Source: Clostridia bacterium (GTDB lineage Bacteria > Bacillota > Clostridia > Oscillospirales > Oscillospiraceae). From it: DNA of 64,000 nt. The DNA lies in contig SAAS01000001.1 in NCBI GenBank assembly GCA_009929315.1, positions 1 to 64,000 of the forward strand, in the 5' to 3' direction. The position numbers and the translations under genes are program-made. The notes below the pieces were generated by a model, which made no database searches, was not told the DNA's origin, and saw nothing but the letters and a program-made list of their open reading frames with translations. How positions within the stretch are numbered: position 1 is the first letter of the stretch; each line of letters starts with the position of its first letter. This document shows positions 8,392 through 16,085 of this stretch, piece after piece.

Positions 8392-9591
8392 ATGGAAAAA
8401 ATGAAATTTGTCATTGTCGGCTGCGGGAGAATTGCAACTTTGCACGCCGCAGGCTATAAGGATAATCCCGACGCGGAGCTTTGGGGCGTGTGCGACACAA
8501 ACACCGCCTGCGCGAAGAAATTTGCTCAGGAGCACGGCGTTCCGAAAATTTATAAGGACTTTGACGAAGTGCTCGCAGATAAGGAGGTAACGGCAGTCGA
8601 ACTGCTTCTGCCCCACCACCTCCACTGTGAGTACACGGTCAGGGCATGTAGGGCGGGCAAACACGTTTCCGTGCAAAAGCCTATGGCGCTTAATCTGTCC
8701 GAGTGTGACGAGATGATTAAGGCGGCGGAGGAAAACGGCGTTTTGCTCAAGGTGTTTGAGAACTTTGTATTTTACCCGCCCTACCGTTTTGCCAAAAAAC
8801 TGCTGGACGACGGTGAAATCGGCGAGCCCGTCGGGATTCGCCTTAAGATGAATAATGCCTCTCTGGCTTCGCGCAACATCCCAATTGTCGGAAATATGCC
8901 GAAGAAGGGCAATCCCGAAACAGAGGAACTAAAGGAAACCGGCTGGGAGGTTGACCCAAAATCCTGGCTCTGGCGCCTAAACTGCACGCTATCCGGCGGC
9001 GGCCCCACGGTTTTTGACGACGGCTACCATAAATTTTCGACCGTCATGTATCTGCTGGGCGATGTTGAAAAGGTTACGGCGTGGATAGACGAAACGCCGG
9101 TTATTCCGGGGGTTTATAACGACTCCCCCGCCGTCATCATGTGGAAGCACCGCGGCAAGAAGCTCTACGGCGTTTGGGATATCATGAGCTCCGACGACAT
9201 GTATGTCGAGAGCAAATATTATACCTGCGACGAGCGGGTGGAAATCACCGGCTCACGCGGCGTTATCTGGATAACGCGCTGCACGGCGACCATGCTGCCC
9301 TCTGTCGCTCCCGTCATAATGTACCGCGACGGGAAGCTCACGGAGTTTTGGGACATGAAGAGCGACTGGGCGGATTCCTTTGAGGCCTCCACCCGCGATT
9401 TCGTTGAAGCAATAAAAAACAAACGCGAGCCTGTTTTGAGCGGGCAGCAGGGCAGGCAGGTGCTCAAGTTCGCGCTTGCGGCGGTTGACTCTGCAAGGCT
9501 CAATACCGAGGTTTACCTTGACTCCTACGAGGATAAGCCGCTGCCGAAAAAGCGCGGGTTTATCGGAAATCTTCTGTTCGGAAGGAGATAG
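8392..9591 (+). CDS. Gfo/Idh/MocA-family NAD(P)-dependent dehydrogenase
   Basis: 399 residues. The Rossmann motif is VGCGRIA (9-15). The family EKP motif appears as QKPMA with Lys96, the catalytic lysine. The C-terminal beta-sheet domain follows, and the DDGYHK segment suits the usual catalytic histidine position. Members oxidise or reduce sugars and inositols at a ring hydroxyl. The gene lies 23 bases after the TPP enzyme and 2 bases before the transketolase N-subunit, so cotranscription is near certain. The substrate is probably the pathway's polyol or sugar. A ribosome site (GGGGGGAAG) precedes the ATG at 8392; the second ATG at 8401 is less well spaced. Confidence 0.85.
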   Translation: MEKMKFVIVGCGRIATLHAAGYKDNPDAELWGVCDTNTACAKKFAQEHGVPKIYKDFDEVLADKEVTAVELLLPHHLHCEYTVRACRAGKHVSVQKPMALNLSECDEMIKAAEENGVLLKVFENFVFYPPYRFAKKLLDDGEIGEPVGIRLKMNNASLASRNIPIVGNMPKKGNPETEELKETGWEVDPKSWLWRLNCTLSGGGPTVFDDGYHKFSTVMYLLGDVEKVTAWIDETPVIPGVYNDSPAVIMWKHRGKKLYGVWDIMSSDDMYVESKYYTCDERVEITGSRGVIWITRCTATMLPSVAPVIMYRDGKLTEFWDMKSDWADSFEASTRDFVEAIKNKREPVLSGQQGRQVLKFALAAVDSARLNTEVYLDSYEDKPLPKKRGFIGNLLFGRR

Positions 9592-9593
9592 AA

Positions 9594-10427
9594 ATGGACA
9601 AAAAAGCGACGCTCACAGCCGCCGCGGAAATTAGGAAGCTGACAATCACGGCGATGGCGGCGGCAGGCTACGGACACATCGGCGGCAGCATGTCGATTTG
9701 CGACGCGCTCGCCGTGCTTTACACTGATATTCTGAACATTGACCCTCACGACCCGAATAAGCGAGACCGCGACTGGTTTGTGCTCTCAAAGGGGCACTGC
9801 GGCCCAGCGCTTTACGCCGCCCTCGCTTATCGAGGCTTTTTCGACAGGGAGCTTCTGAAAACCCTCAACGCAAACGGAACGAGCCTTCCCAGTCATTGCG
9901 ACAGGCTGAAGACTGTGGGGGTTGACCTCTCCACGGGCTCGCTCGGACAGGGGCTTTCGCTCGCTGTCGGTGCGGCAATCGGAAATCGCGCTCAGGGCAT
10001 AGAAAGCACGGTCTATGTAATGGTTGGCGACGGCGAACTGCAGGAGGGACAAAACTGGGAGGCAATCCAGTTTGTCGCTCATAGGCAGCTCGATAATATC
10101 GTAATTCTTGTGGACAATAACCGCCGCCAGCTCGACGGTTTTACGGAGGATATTTGCAGACCCTTTGACCTCGCGGAAAAGTTCAAGGCGTTCGGACTTG
10201 AAACTTGGGAAGTAAACGGACACGAGGTGGAGGAGATTTATGCCGCGCTTCGTGCGGCTAAGGACTTAAAAAAACCGTCCGTTATTATACTGAACACCGA
10301 AAAGGGGCACGGCTGCAGCTTTGCGGAAATTAAGGGCTTTAACCACTATATGGTTATCACCGAGGAAATGGCTGCAAACGCGATAAGGGGAATAGAAGCG
10401 AGGCTTAAAGATGAACTATCTGCTTGA
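9594..10427 (+). CDS. Transketolase, N-terminal subunit
   Basis: 277 residues, the normal length for the N-half of a split transketolase. It contains GHIGGSMS (a variant of GHPGGS), the TPP motif VGDGELQEGQ, and ILVDNN. It needs the next gene, which supplies the pyrimidine-binding half. A chromosomal housekeeping transketolase is not usually embedded in an operon with an IclR regulator and a transporter, so this pair is probably dedicated to the local pathway, moving two-carbon units from a ketose (inference). AAGGAG lies 6 bases before the ATG. Confidence 0.88.
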   Translation: MDKKATLTAAAEIRKLTITAMAAAGYGHIGGSMSICDALAVLYTDILNIDPHDPNKRDRDWFVLSKGHCGPALYAALAYRGFFDRELLKTLNANGTSLPSHCDRLKTVGVDLSTGSLGQGLSLAVGAAIGNRAQGIESTVYVMVGDGELQEGQNWEAIQFVAHRQLDNIVILVDNNRRQLDGFTEDICRPFDLAEKFKAFGLETWEVNGHEVEEIYAALRAAKDLKKPSVIILNTEKGHGCSFAEIKGFNHYMVITEEMAANAIRGIEARLKDELSA

Positions 10428-11385
10428 GCGCCCAATAATGGATGAGCGTGAAATGCGCGCCGTTTACTGCGACGCGCTGATTGACGCCGCAAAGGAGAAT
10501 CCGCGTATTTTCGCGGTGGACGCCGACGTTCAGTATTCAATGGGCACAAAACGCTTTTTTGATGCCTTTCCCGAACGCGGCATAAACTGCGGAATTATGG
10601 AGGCACACGCGGTGGGCATGTGCGCCGGAATGTCGGCAACGGGGCTTATCCCCTTTTTCCACGCCTTCGGCACCTTTGCCACACGTCGGGTTTTTGACCA
10701 GATTTTCCTCTCCTGTGCCTATCAAAAGCTAAACGTGAAAATAATCGGGGGCGACGCGGGAATTTCCGCTACGGCAAACGGCGGCACGCACATGCCCTTT
10801 GAGGATATGGCGCTCATGCGCGCCGTCCCGGGTGCGACGGTTATCGAGCCTGCCGACGCCGCATTATTAAAAACTGCTGTTAAGCACATGGCGGATACCT
10901 ACGGCGTGTTTTATATGCGCTCAAGCCGCCGCAAGGTTACACGAATTTACAATGACAGCGCGGAATTTGTTATCGGACGGGCGAATGTCCTTGAAGAAGG
11001 GAGCGACGTTGCCATAGTCGCCTGCGGAATTATGGTGCTCGAGGCGCTTCGAGCGCGCGATATGCTCTTAAAAAAGGGAATTCGTGCGACGGTTATCGAT
11101 ATGCACACGGTTAAGCCGCTCGACGAGGAGGCCCTTATTAAAGCCGCTAAGAACTGCGGAGCTGTTGTCACGGCGGAAAATCATAACGCCATCGGCGGCC
11201 TGGGAAGCGCCTGCGCCGAGCTGCTTTCGGAAAAATGCCCCGTACCGCTTGAGAGAGTGGCGGTTTTTGAGAGCTTCGGCGAGGTGGGCACACTTGACTA
11301 TTTGCAGGAGCGCTTTCATCTGACGGCGCGTGATATTGCCGAGAAGGCGGAAAAATGCATTGGGAGAAAGGGTAAAAAAGCATGA
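10411..11385 (+). CDS. Transketolase, C-terminal subunit
   Basis: 324 residues. The pyrimidine-binding domain has the catalytic glutamate in GIMEAHAVGMCAGM and FEDMALMRAVPG. The C-terminal domain begins near residue 200. The start at 10411 overlaps the N-subunit by 17 bases; an alternative ATG at 10438 would remove the overlap. The downstream RpiB-like gene overlaps its stop as ATGA. It pairs with the preceding gene to form a working transketolase, and DXS-like chemistry is not excluded. Confidence 0.87.
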   Translation: MNYLLERPIMDEREMRAVYCDALIDAAKENPRIFAVDADVQYSMGTKRFFDAFPERGINCGIMEAHAVGMCAGMSATGLIPFFHAFGTFATRRVFDQIFLSCAYQKLNVKIIGGDAGISATANGGTHMPFEDMALMRAVPGATVIEPADAALLKTAVKHMADTYGVFYMRSSRRKVTRIYNDSAEFVIGRANVLEEGSDVAIVACGIMVLEALRARDMLLKKGIRATVIDMHTVKPLDEEALIKAAKNCGAVVTAENHNAIGGLGSACAELLSEKCPVPLERVAVFESFGEVGTLDYLQERFHLTARDIAEKAEKCIGRKGKKA

Positions 11386-12002
11386 GAATAGCAGTTTTGA
11401 GCGAGGTTTCCGCGAGGGATAAAAACGGCTACATTATTGAGGCCCTGCGGGGTGTTGACGCGCGTGTTTTTAATGTCGGCATGTCCGATGAAGTGACAGT
11501 ACCGGAGCTTACTTATATCCACACCGGGCTTATGGCGGCGCTCGCACTGGAAACGGGCGCGGCGGACTTCGTCGTCGGCGGCTGCGGCACGGGGCTTGGC
11601 TTTATGCTCTCGGTTATGCAGTATCCGAAGGTCTTTTGCGGACATATAATCGACCCCGTGGACGCTTGGCTTTTTTCACAGATAAACGCAGGCAATTGCA
11701 TTTCGCTGGCGCTCAACAAAGGCTTCGGCTGGGCGGCGGACATCAACCTAAAATACATTTTTGAAAAGCTGTTCTGCGACGAGGCGGGGAGAGGCTATCC
11801 CCCTCACCGAAGCGAAAGCCAGAGGGAGAGCAAGGCTCTGCTCTCGGAGATTAGCCGCATAACGCACGCTGACTTCGCCGCTATTATTGAGCAAATCGAT
11901 AAAAGCACGCTTGAAACCGTACGTGAGCACAAAGTGTTTACCGATTTTATCCGAGACTACGGCGCCGAGGGGAAGGTAAAGGACATTATTCTAAACAGAT
12001 AA
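11382..12002 (+). CDS. RpiB/LacA/LacB-family sugar-phosphate isomerase
   Basis: 206 residues, longer than RpiB (about 150) because of a C-terminal extension after residue 150. The family core is clear: GGCGTGLG (66-73) with Cys68 at the position of the catalytic base of RpiB, and NAGNCISLALNKG. RpiB enzymes interconvert aldose and ketose phosphates. A pentose or branched-sugar isomerase feeding the transketolase is the natural reading. It is translationally coupled to the transketolase C-subunit (ATGA) and followed by IclR after 10 bases. The initial segment lacks the usual DHxG motif, so substrate handling may differ. Confidence 0.75.
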   Translation: MRIAVLSEVSARDKNGYIIEALRGVDARVFNVGMSDEVTVPELTYIHTGLMAALALETGAADFVVGGCGTGLGFMLSVMQYPKVFCGHIIDPVDAWLFSQINAGNCISLALNKGFGWAADINLKYIFEKLFCDEAGRGYPPHRSESQRESKALLSEISRITHADFAAIIEQIDKSTLETVREHKVFTDFIRDYGAEGKVKDIILNR

Positions 12003-12012
12003 GGAGAGCGCT

Positions 12013-12744
12013 ATGAGCCAATCGCTGAAAACGGGCATTGACGCCCTGCTGATTCTGGGCACGCGCAAAAGCGTGGGCGTTACGGAGCTTGCGCAGGCAC
12101 TGGACATAAACAAGAGCACCGCCTTCCGCATTCTCGATACCTTTCTCGAGGCCAACATGGTTGAAAAAACCAAGGACACGCAAAAATACAAGCTCGGTCC
12201 CGCGATTTTAAAGCTCTCCGAGCAGTATTACAAAAACTTCAGCGACATTGCCGAGGCAAAGCCCCTCATGAATCATCTGGCCGAAGAAATCCGTGAATCG
12301 GTGCACCTTTGTGTTTGCGCCAACAGCAAGGCGGTGGTCATCGAGCAGACAATGTCCGACTCGCTTTTAGTTGTCAACGCCAAAATCGGCAACAGCGAGC
12401 CGCTGCACAGCTCCGCCGTCGGCAAATGCCTGGTGGCATTCGCACTCGAGGAGGAGAGGAAAAAAATGCTCTCCTCAATCGGCTTCGAAAAATATACAGA
12501 AAAAACCATAGACAACGCCGAGGCTTTTAACGCGGAACTAACGCGGGTGCGGGCCCAGGGCTGGGCAATAGACGATGGGGAGCTGAGCGAGCATATAAGG
12601 TGTGTTGCTGTCCCCGTCCTTGACAATAAGGGCAATTGCAGGTACTCGCTGGGAACTTCGGGTGCAAGCAGCCGAATGACGCAGGAGAAGATTGAAAGAA
12701 TAATTCCGCTCATGCTGAAAACAGCGGCAAATATTATAAATTAG
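12013..12744 (+). CDS. IclR-family transcriptional regulator
   Basis: 243 residues. The N-terminal winged helix (about 1-65) contains VGVTELAQALDINKSTAFRIL. The C-terminal effector domain carries AVGKCLVAF and RVRAQGWAIDDGE, with a conserved cysteine in HIRCVAVPV. IclR proteins sense small acids or sugars and control the adjoining catabolic genes. AAGGAG is 6 bases before the ATG. It sits inside the operon rather than divergent, so it is likely autoregulated with the pathway. Confidence 0.9.
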   Translation: MSQSLKTGIDALLILGTRKSVGVTELAQALDINKSTAFRILDTFLEANMVEKTKDTQKYKLGPAILKLSEQYYKNFSDIAEAKPLMNHLAEEIRESVHLCVCANSKAVVIEQTMSDSLLVVNAKIGNSEPLHSSAVGKCLVAFALEEERKKMLSSIGFEKYTEKTIDNAEAFNAELTRVRAQGWAIDDGELSEHIRCVAVPVLDNKGNCRYSLGTSGASSRMTQEKIERIIPLMLKTAANIIN

Positions 12745-12754
12745 AGAGGACGGC

Positions 12755-14272
12755 GTGTTTATGAAAGGACGGCTCAGAGAGAAGCTCAGCTATGCCTGCG
12801 GTGATATTTACGGCGGCGGAGCCTTTATGGTTTTCAGCTTACTGTTTATGAACTTTCTGGTGCTGGTTGAGGGGCTGCCGGTTGTTTCGGCCACTATCAT
12901 CATCTTCATCGGCAAGCTTTGGGACGCAATAACCGACCCCATAGTTGGATCTCTGTCGGACAGAACCCGCTCGCGTTTTGGGCGCAGGCGCATTTTCTTC
13001 CTTATAGGGATTATCCCCGTGTTCCTGTCCTTCGTCACGCTCTTTTACTCCTTCGGAATCGAGAGCGTAACGGCAAAAGTCATCTACTACGCCTTCGCTT
13101 ATATGTTCTTCGGAACGGCTTTCACTATCGTGATGATACCCTATAACGCAATTTTGTCGGATATAAGCTCCGACTATAACGAGCGAACGAGCTTTACCAC
13201 AATGAGGATGGTCTTTTCCGGGGGAGCCTCACTGATAGCGGCCGTTGTACCCGGGATTATAATCAAGTCCGTCGGCGGCGGTCAGAACGGCCCCGAGCAG
13301 AAAACAGGGTATCTTATCATGGCCGTCGCGCTCGGAGCAATCTTCGGCATTAGCTGGCTGATTACGTTTTTGGGAACGAGGGAGATGGAGGAGCTTCCGC
13401 CTGTTGAGAAAATAACGCTCAAAAGCTACGGCTCAGTCTTTAAAAACCCCGCTTACAGGAATTTTCTCGGAATATTTCTATCCTTCCAAATTGCGGTAGA
13501 CTTGGTTCTGGCGCTTTTCATCTTCTATATCGACATTGTGGTTTTAAAATACAAGAGCTATGAGATGATAGTCGGTACCCTGCTTGTTTGCTCTGTTATT
13601 CTCATGGTGGCAATGGGGAGCCTTGCGAAAAAGAAGGGCAAGGTGTTCCCGCTCTTTATCGGAATACCGACTTGGCTTTTATCGGCGCTCGTATTTATCT
13701 GGATTGACGCAAGTACGCCCGTCATAGTTCTTTTTATACTGGCGGCGCTGATTGCAGTCGGCTCTGCGGCGGGAAATCTTGCCACTTGGTCGATTTTAAC
13801 CGATATTTACGACATAGACGAGATTCGAACAGGCAAACGCAGGGAGGGTGTTTACAGCGGACTTACCACCTTCCTTCGCAAGTTTGCCAGCGGAGTTGCG
13901 GTGCTGCTGCTCGGCTACGGGCTGAGAGCAATGGGCTTTGACCAGAACCAATACAATCTGCTGAAAGCAAGCACCGTAAATTTTGACCCTGCGGTCTACG
14001 CCCAGAGCGGCGTGGTTATGGGCATAAAGTGGATGTTCATTTTGATTCCGATTATTCTTCTGTCTATCTGCCTCTTTTTCGCCATTCGCAACAAGATAAA
14101 CAAACGCAGGTTTGACGCGGTGCTGAAAGGCATATCGGCCTTCAAAGAAGAGGGCTCGCTTGAAAGCCTGAGTCCGCAGGAGCTTGAAGATGTGCTGACC
14201 GCCGCGGGGGCGGAAAAAACCGAGCTTTGGGGCGGTATACAGAAACAGCAAGGGAGTGTTATTTGTGAGTGA
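12755..14272 (+). CDS. GPH-type sugar:cation symporter (MFS_2)
   Basis: 505 residues with about 12 hydrophobic spans. The first cytoplasmic loop carries the GPH signature WDAITDPIVGSLSDRTRSRF followed by GRRR. The family imports glycosides, pentosides and hexuronides with Na+ or H+. A hydrophilic tail of about 55 residues ends the protein. Start: GTG at 12755, or ATG at 12761, both served by AGAGGA. It overlaps the aldehyde dehydrogenase start. It probably brings in the substrate broken down by the operon. Confidence 0.88.
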   Translation: MFMKGRLREKLSYACGDIYGGGAFMVFSLLFMNFLVLVEGLPVVSATIIIFIGKLWDAITDPIVGSLSDRTRSRFGRRRIFFLIGIIPVFLSFVTLFYSFGIESVTAKVIYYAFAYMFFGTAFTIVMIPYNAILSDISSDYNERTSFTTMRMVFSGGASLIAAVVPGIIIKSVGGGQNGPEQKTGYLIMAVALGAIFGISWLITFLGTREMEELPPVEKITLKSYGSVFKNPAYRNFLGIFLSFQIAVDLVLALFIFYIDIVVLKYKSYEMIVGTLLVCSVILMVAMGSLAKKKGKVFPLFIGIPTWLLSALVFIWIDASTPVIVLFILAALIAVGSAAGNLATWSILTDIYDIDEIRTGKRREGVYSGLTTFLRKFASGVAVLLLGYGLRAMGFDQNQYNLLKASTVNFDPAVYAQSGVVMGIKWMFILIPIILLSICLFFAIRNKINKRRFDAVLKGISAFKEEGSLESLSPQELEDVLTAAGAEKTELWGGIQKQQGSVICE

Positions 14273-15785
14273 AACTAAAAAGCTTAAGTATCTGGTTAAT
14301 GGAAAATGGCTCTTCTCGGCAAGCGAAAAGTATATGGATATTTATGACCCGAGCGTCGGCGAAGTTATCGCGCAAACGCCCTGCTGCACAAAGGACGAGG
14401 TGTTAAGTGCCGTTTCCGCAGCAAAGGCCGCGTTTGCGTCATGGTCGGCAACGCCTGTTATGAGGCGGGTAACTGTGCTTTATAAGTTCCGCGAACTGGT
14501 TGAGCAGCACATGGACGAGCTGACTCTGTTAGTCGCCAGAGAGCACGGCAAGGTTTTAAGCGAGGCGAAGGGTGACATACTGAAGGTCAAGGAGGCTGTC
14601 GAGTTTGCCTGCGGAACGCCGAGCTTAATGATGGGCGAGGCGCTCATGAACACCTCCGACGGCTACGACACGGTTTTATACCGCGAGCCCGTGGGGGTTT
14701 TCGCGGGGATTGTCCCCTTCAACTTCCCGGGCATGATACCCATGGGCTGGATGGCGCCGCTGTGTATCGCGGCGGGCAACACGCTCGTGATAAAGGCCGC
14801 CTCCATGACGCCGATGACTGCCCTGCGCTGCGCGGAGCTTCTCATTGAGGCGGGTCTGCCGGACGGAGTTTTGAACATTGTCACCTGCAGCAGGAACGAA
14901 GCCGAAATTCTCCTCGAGCACCCCGACATTAAGGGCGTGAGCTTTGTCGGCTCCACCTCCGTGGGTCTGCACATTTATTCGAAGGCGGCGGCAAACGGTA
15001 AAAGGGTGCAGGCGCTTTGCGAGGCGAAAAATCACGCGCTCGTGCTCGAGGACGCCTGCCTGGAGCGGGCCGCCCGCGGCATAATAAATTCCGCCTTCGG
15101 CTGCGCGGGAGAGCGCTGCATGGCGCTTCCCGTAATCGTCGCGCAGGAGAGCATAGCCGATGAGCTGCTTAGATATCTCGTCAAATTTGCCTCCGAGCTC
15201 GTAATCGGGCCGGCCTACGATAAAAGCAGCACTCTGGGCCCTCTCGTTACGCAGGCTCACCGAAAATCCGTCCTGAACTGGATACAAAAGGGCGTGGACG
15301 AGGGAGCAAAGCTCGTTCTGGACGGCAGAAACGCCCTTGTCAAGGGTTATGAAGAGGGCTTCTACCTCGGCCCCACAATTTTTGACTTCGTAACGCCCGA
15401 AATGAGTATAGGCGACGAGGAGGTATTCGGCCCCGTGCTGTGCATTAAGCGCGTGCGCGATTTTGAAGAGGGCTTAGCTCTCATGAACGCGAACCGCTTT
15501 GCCAACGGTTCGGTCATATACACGAGCAGCGGCTACTACGCCAGAGAGTTTGCCGCCCGTACCCACGGCGGAATGGTCGGAGTAAATGTCGGCATTCCCG
15601 TGCCTGTAGGAATTTTTCCCTTCACAGGTCACAAGCAGTCCTTTTTCGGTGATTTGCATGTTCTCGGAAAGGACGGACTGCGCTTCTTTACGGAAACAAA
15701 GGCTGTCACAACGAAATGGTTTGAGGACGGCAAGCCGAAAAATACCGCAGTCGACACTTGGGACGGCTCGGTGGGCGGCTCATAA
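14265..15785 (+). CDS. mmsA: CoA-acylating methylmalonate-semialdehyde dehydrogenase-type enzyme
   Basis: 506 residues from a GTG at 14265 with AGGGAG 8 bases before; an upstream GTG at 14256 is less likely. The aldehyde dehydrogenase fold shows MMSDH-specific features: PFNFPGMIPMGWM (151-163), AKNHALV (254-260), and catalytic Cys285 in CAGERCMALP. MMSDH/IolA turns malonic or methylmalonic semialdehyde into acetyl- or propionyl-CoA. It overlaps the transporter stop by 8 bases and closes the operon. With the TPP enzyme and Gfo/Idh protein it recalls inositol catabolism, but the exact semialdehyde is not shown by sequence. Confidence 0.85.
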   Translation: MSETKKLKYLVNGKWLFSASEKYMDIYDPSVGEVIAQTPCCTKDEVLSAVSAAKAAFASWSATPVMRRVTVLYKFRELVEQHMDELTLLVAREHGKVLSEAKGDILKVKEAVEFACGTPSLMMGEALMNTSDGYDTVLYREPVGVFAGIVPFNFPGMIPMGWMAPLCIAAGNTLVIKAASMTPMTALRCAELLIEAGLPDGVLNIVTCSRNEAEILLEHPDIKGVSFVGSTSVGLHIYSKAAANGKRVQALCEAKNHALVLEDACLERAARGIINSAFGCAGERCMALPVIVAQESIADELLRYLVKFASELVIGPAYDKSSTLGPLVTQAHRKSVLNWIQKGVDEGAKLVLDGRNALVKGYEEGFYLGPTIFDFVTPEMSIGDEEVFGPVLCIKRVRDFEEGLALMNANRFANGSVIYTSSGYYAREFAARTHGGMVGVNVGIPVPVGIFPFTGHKQSFFGDLHVLGKDGLRFFTETKAVTTKWFEDGKPKNTAVDTWDGSVGGS

Positions 15786-16085
15786 CTTCGGTTAAAAGAG
15801 CGTCAAGTAGTTCCGCAGACGAGGAAGTGTCGCCTGTAGGCGTATAAAAATACGGTAGGGCGGCACTGACGATGTAAGCAAAAAGCATTGACTGTCAACG
15901 GCTTTAGCCGTTACAATTTAAATCGCGTTGAGAACTGAGCTGAAGTATCAACAGAAGGAAATCCTTGCTTTTATGAACTGCTTTTTGCGATGCGGGACTT
16001 CTTTGACACTCTGAAAAAACAAGGACTTGGGAATATTCCCCAAGTCCTTGTTTTATTAAGAGTATTTCTTGCTGAAAGGGGGCTT
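15786..16085. other. Convergent intergenic region
   Basis: No gene seen. It contains the bidirectional terminator at 16015-16055 and small hairpins: CGTAT-A4-ATACG near 15841-15854, and AACGGC-TTTA-GCCGTT at 15897-15912. No promoter was recognised. Confidence 0.5.
16015..16055. terminator. Bidirectional terminator between mmsA and oxidoreductase copy 2
   Basis: A 16-bp perfect stem with a palindromic centre GGGAATATTCCC, flanked by A-rich and T-rich tracts. It serves the minus-strand oxidoreductase ending at 16086 and may also stop plus-strand transcripts from mmsA. Confidence 0.85.
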
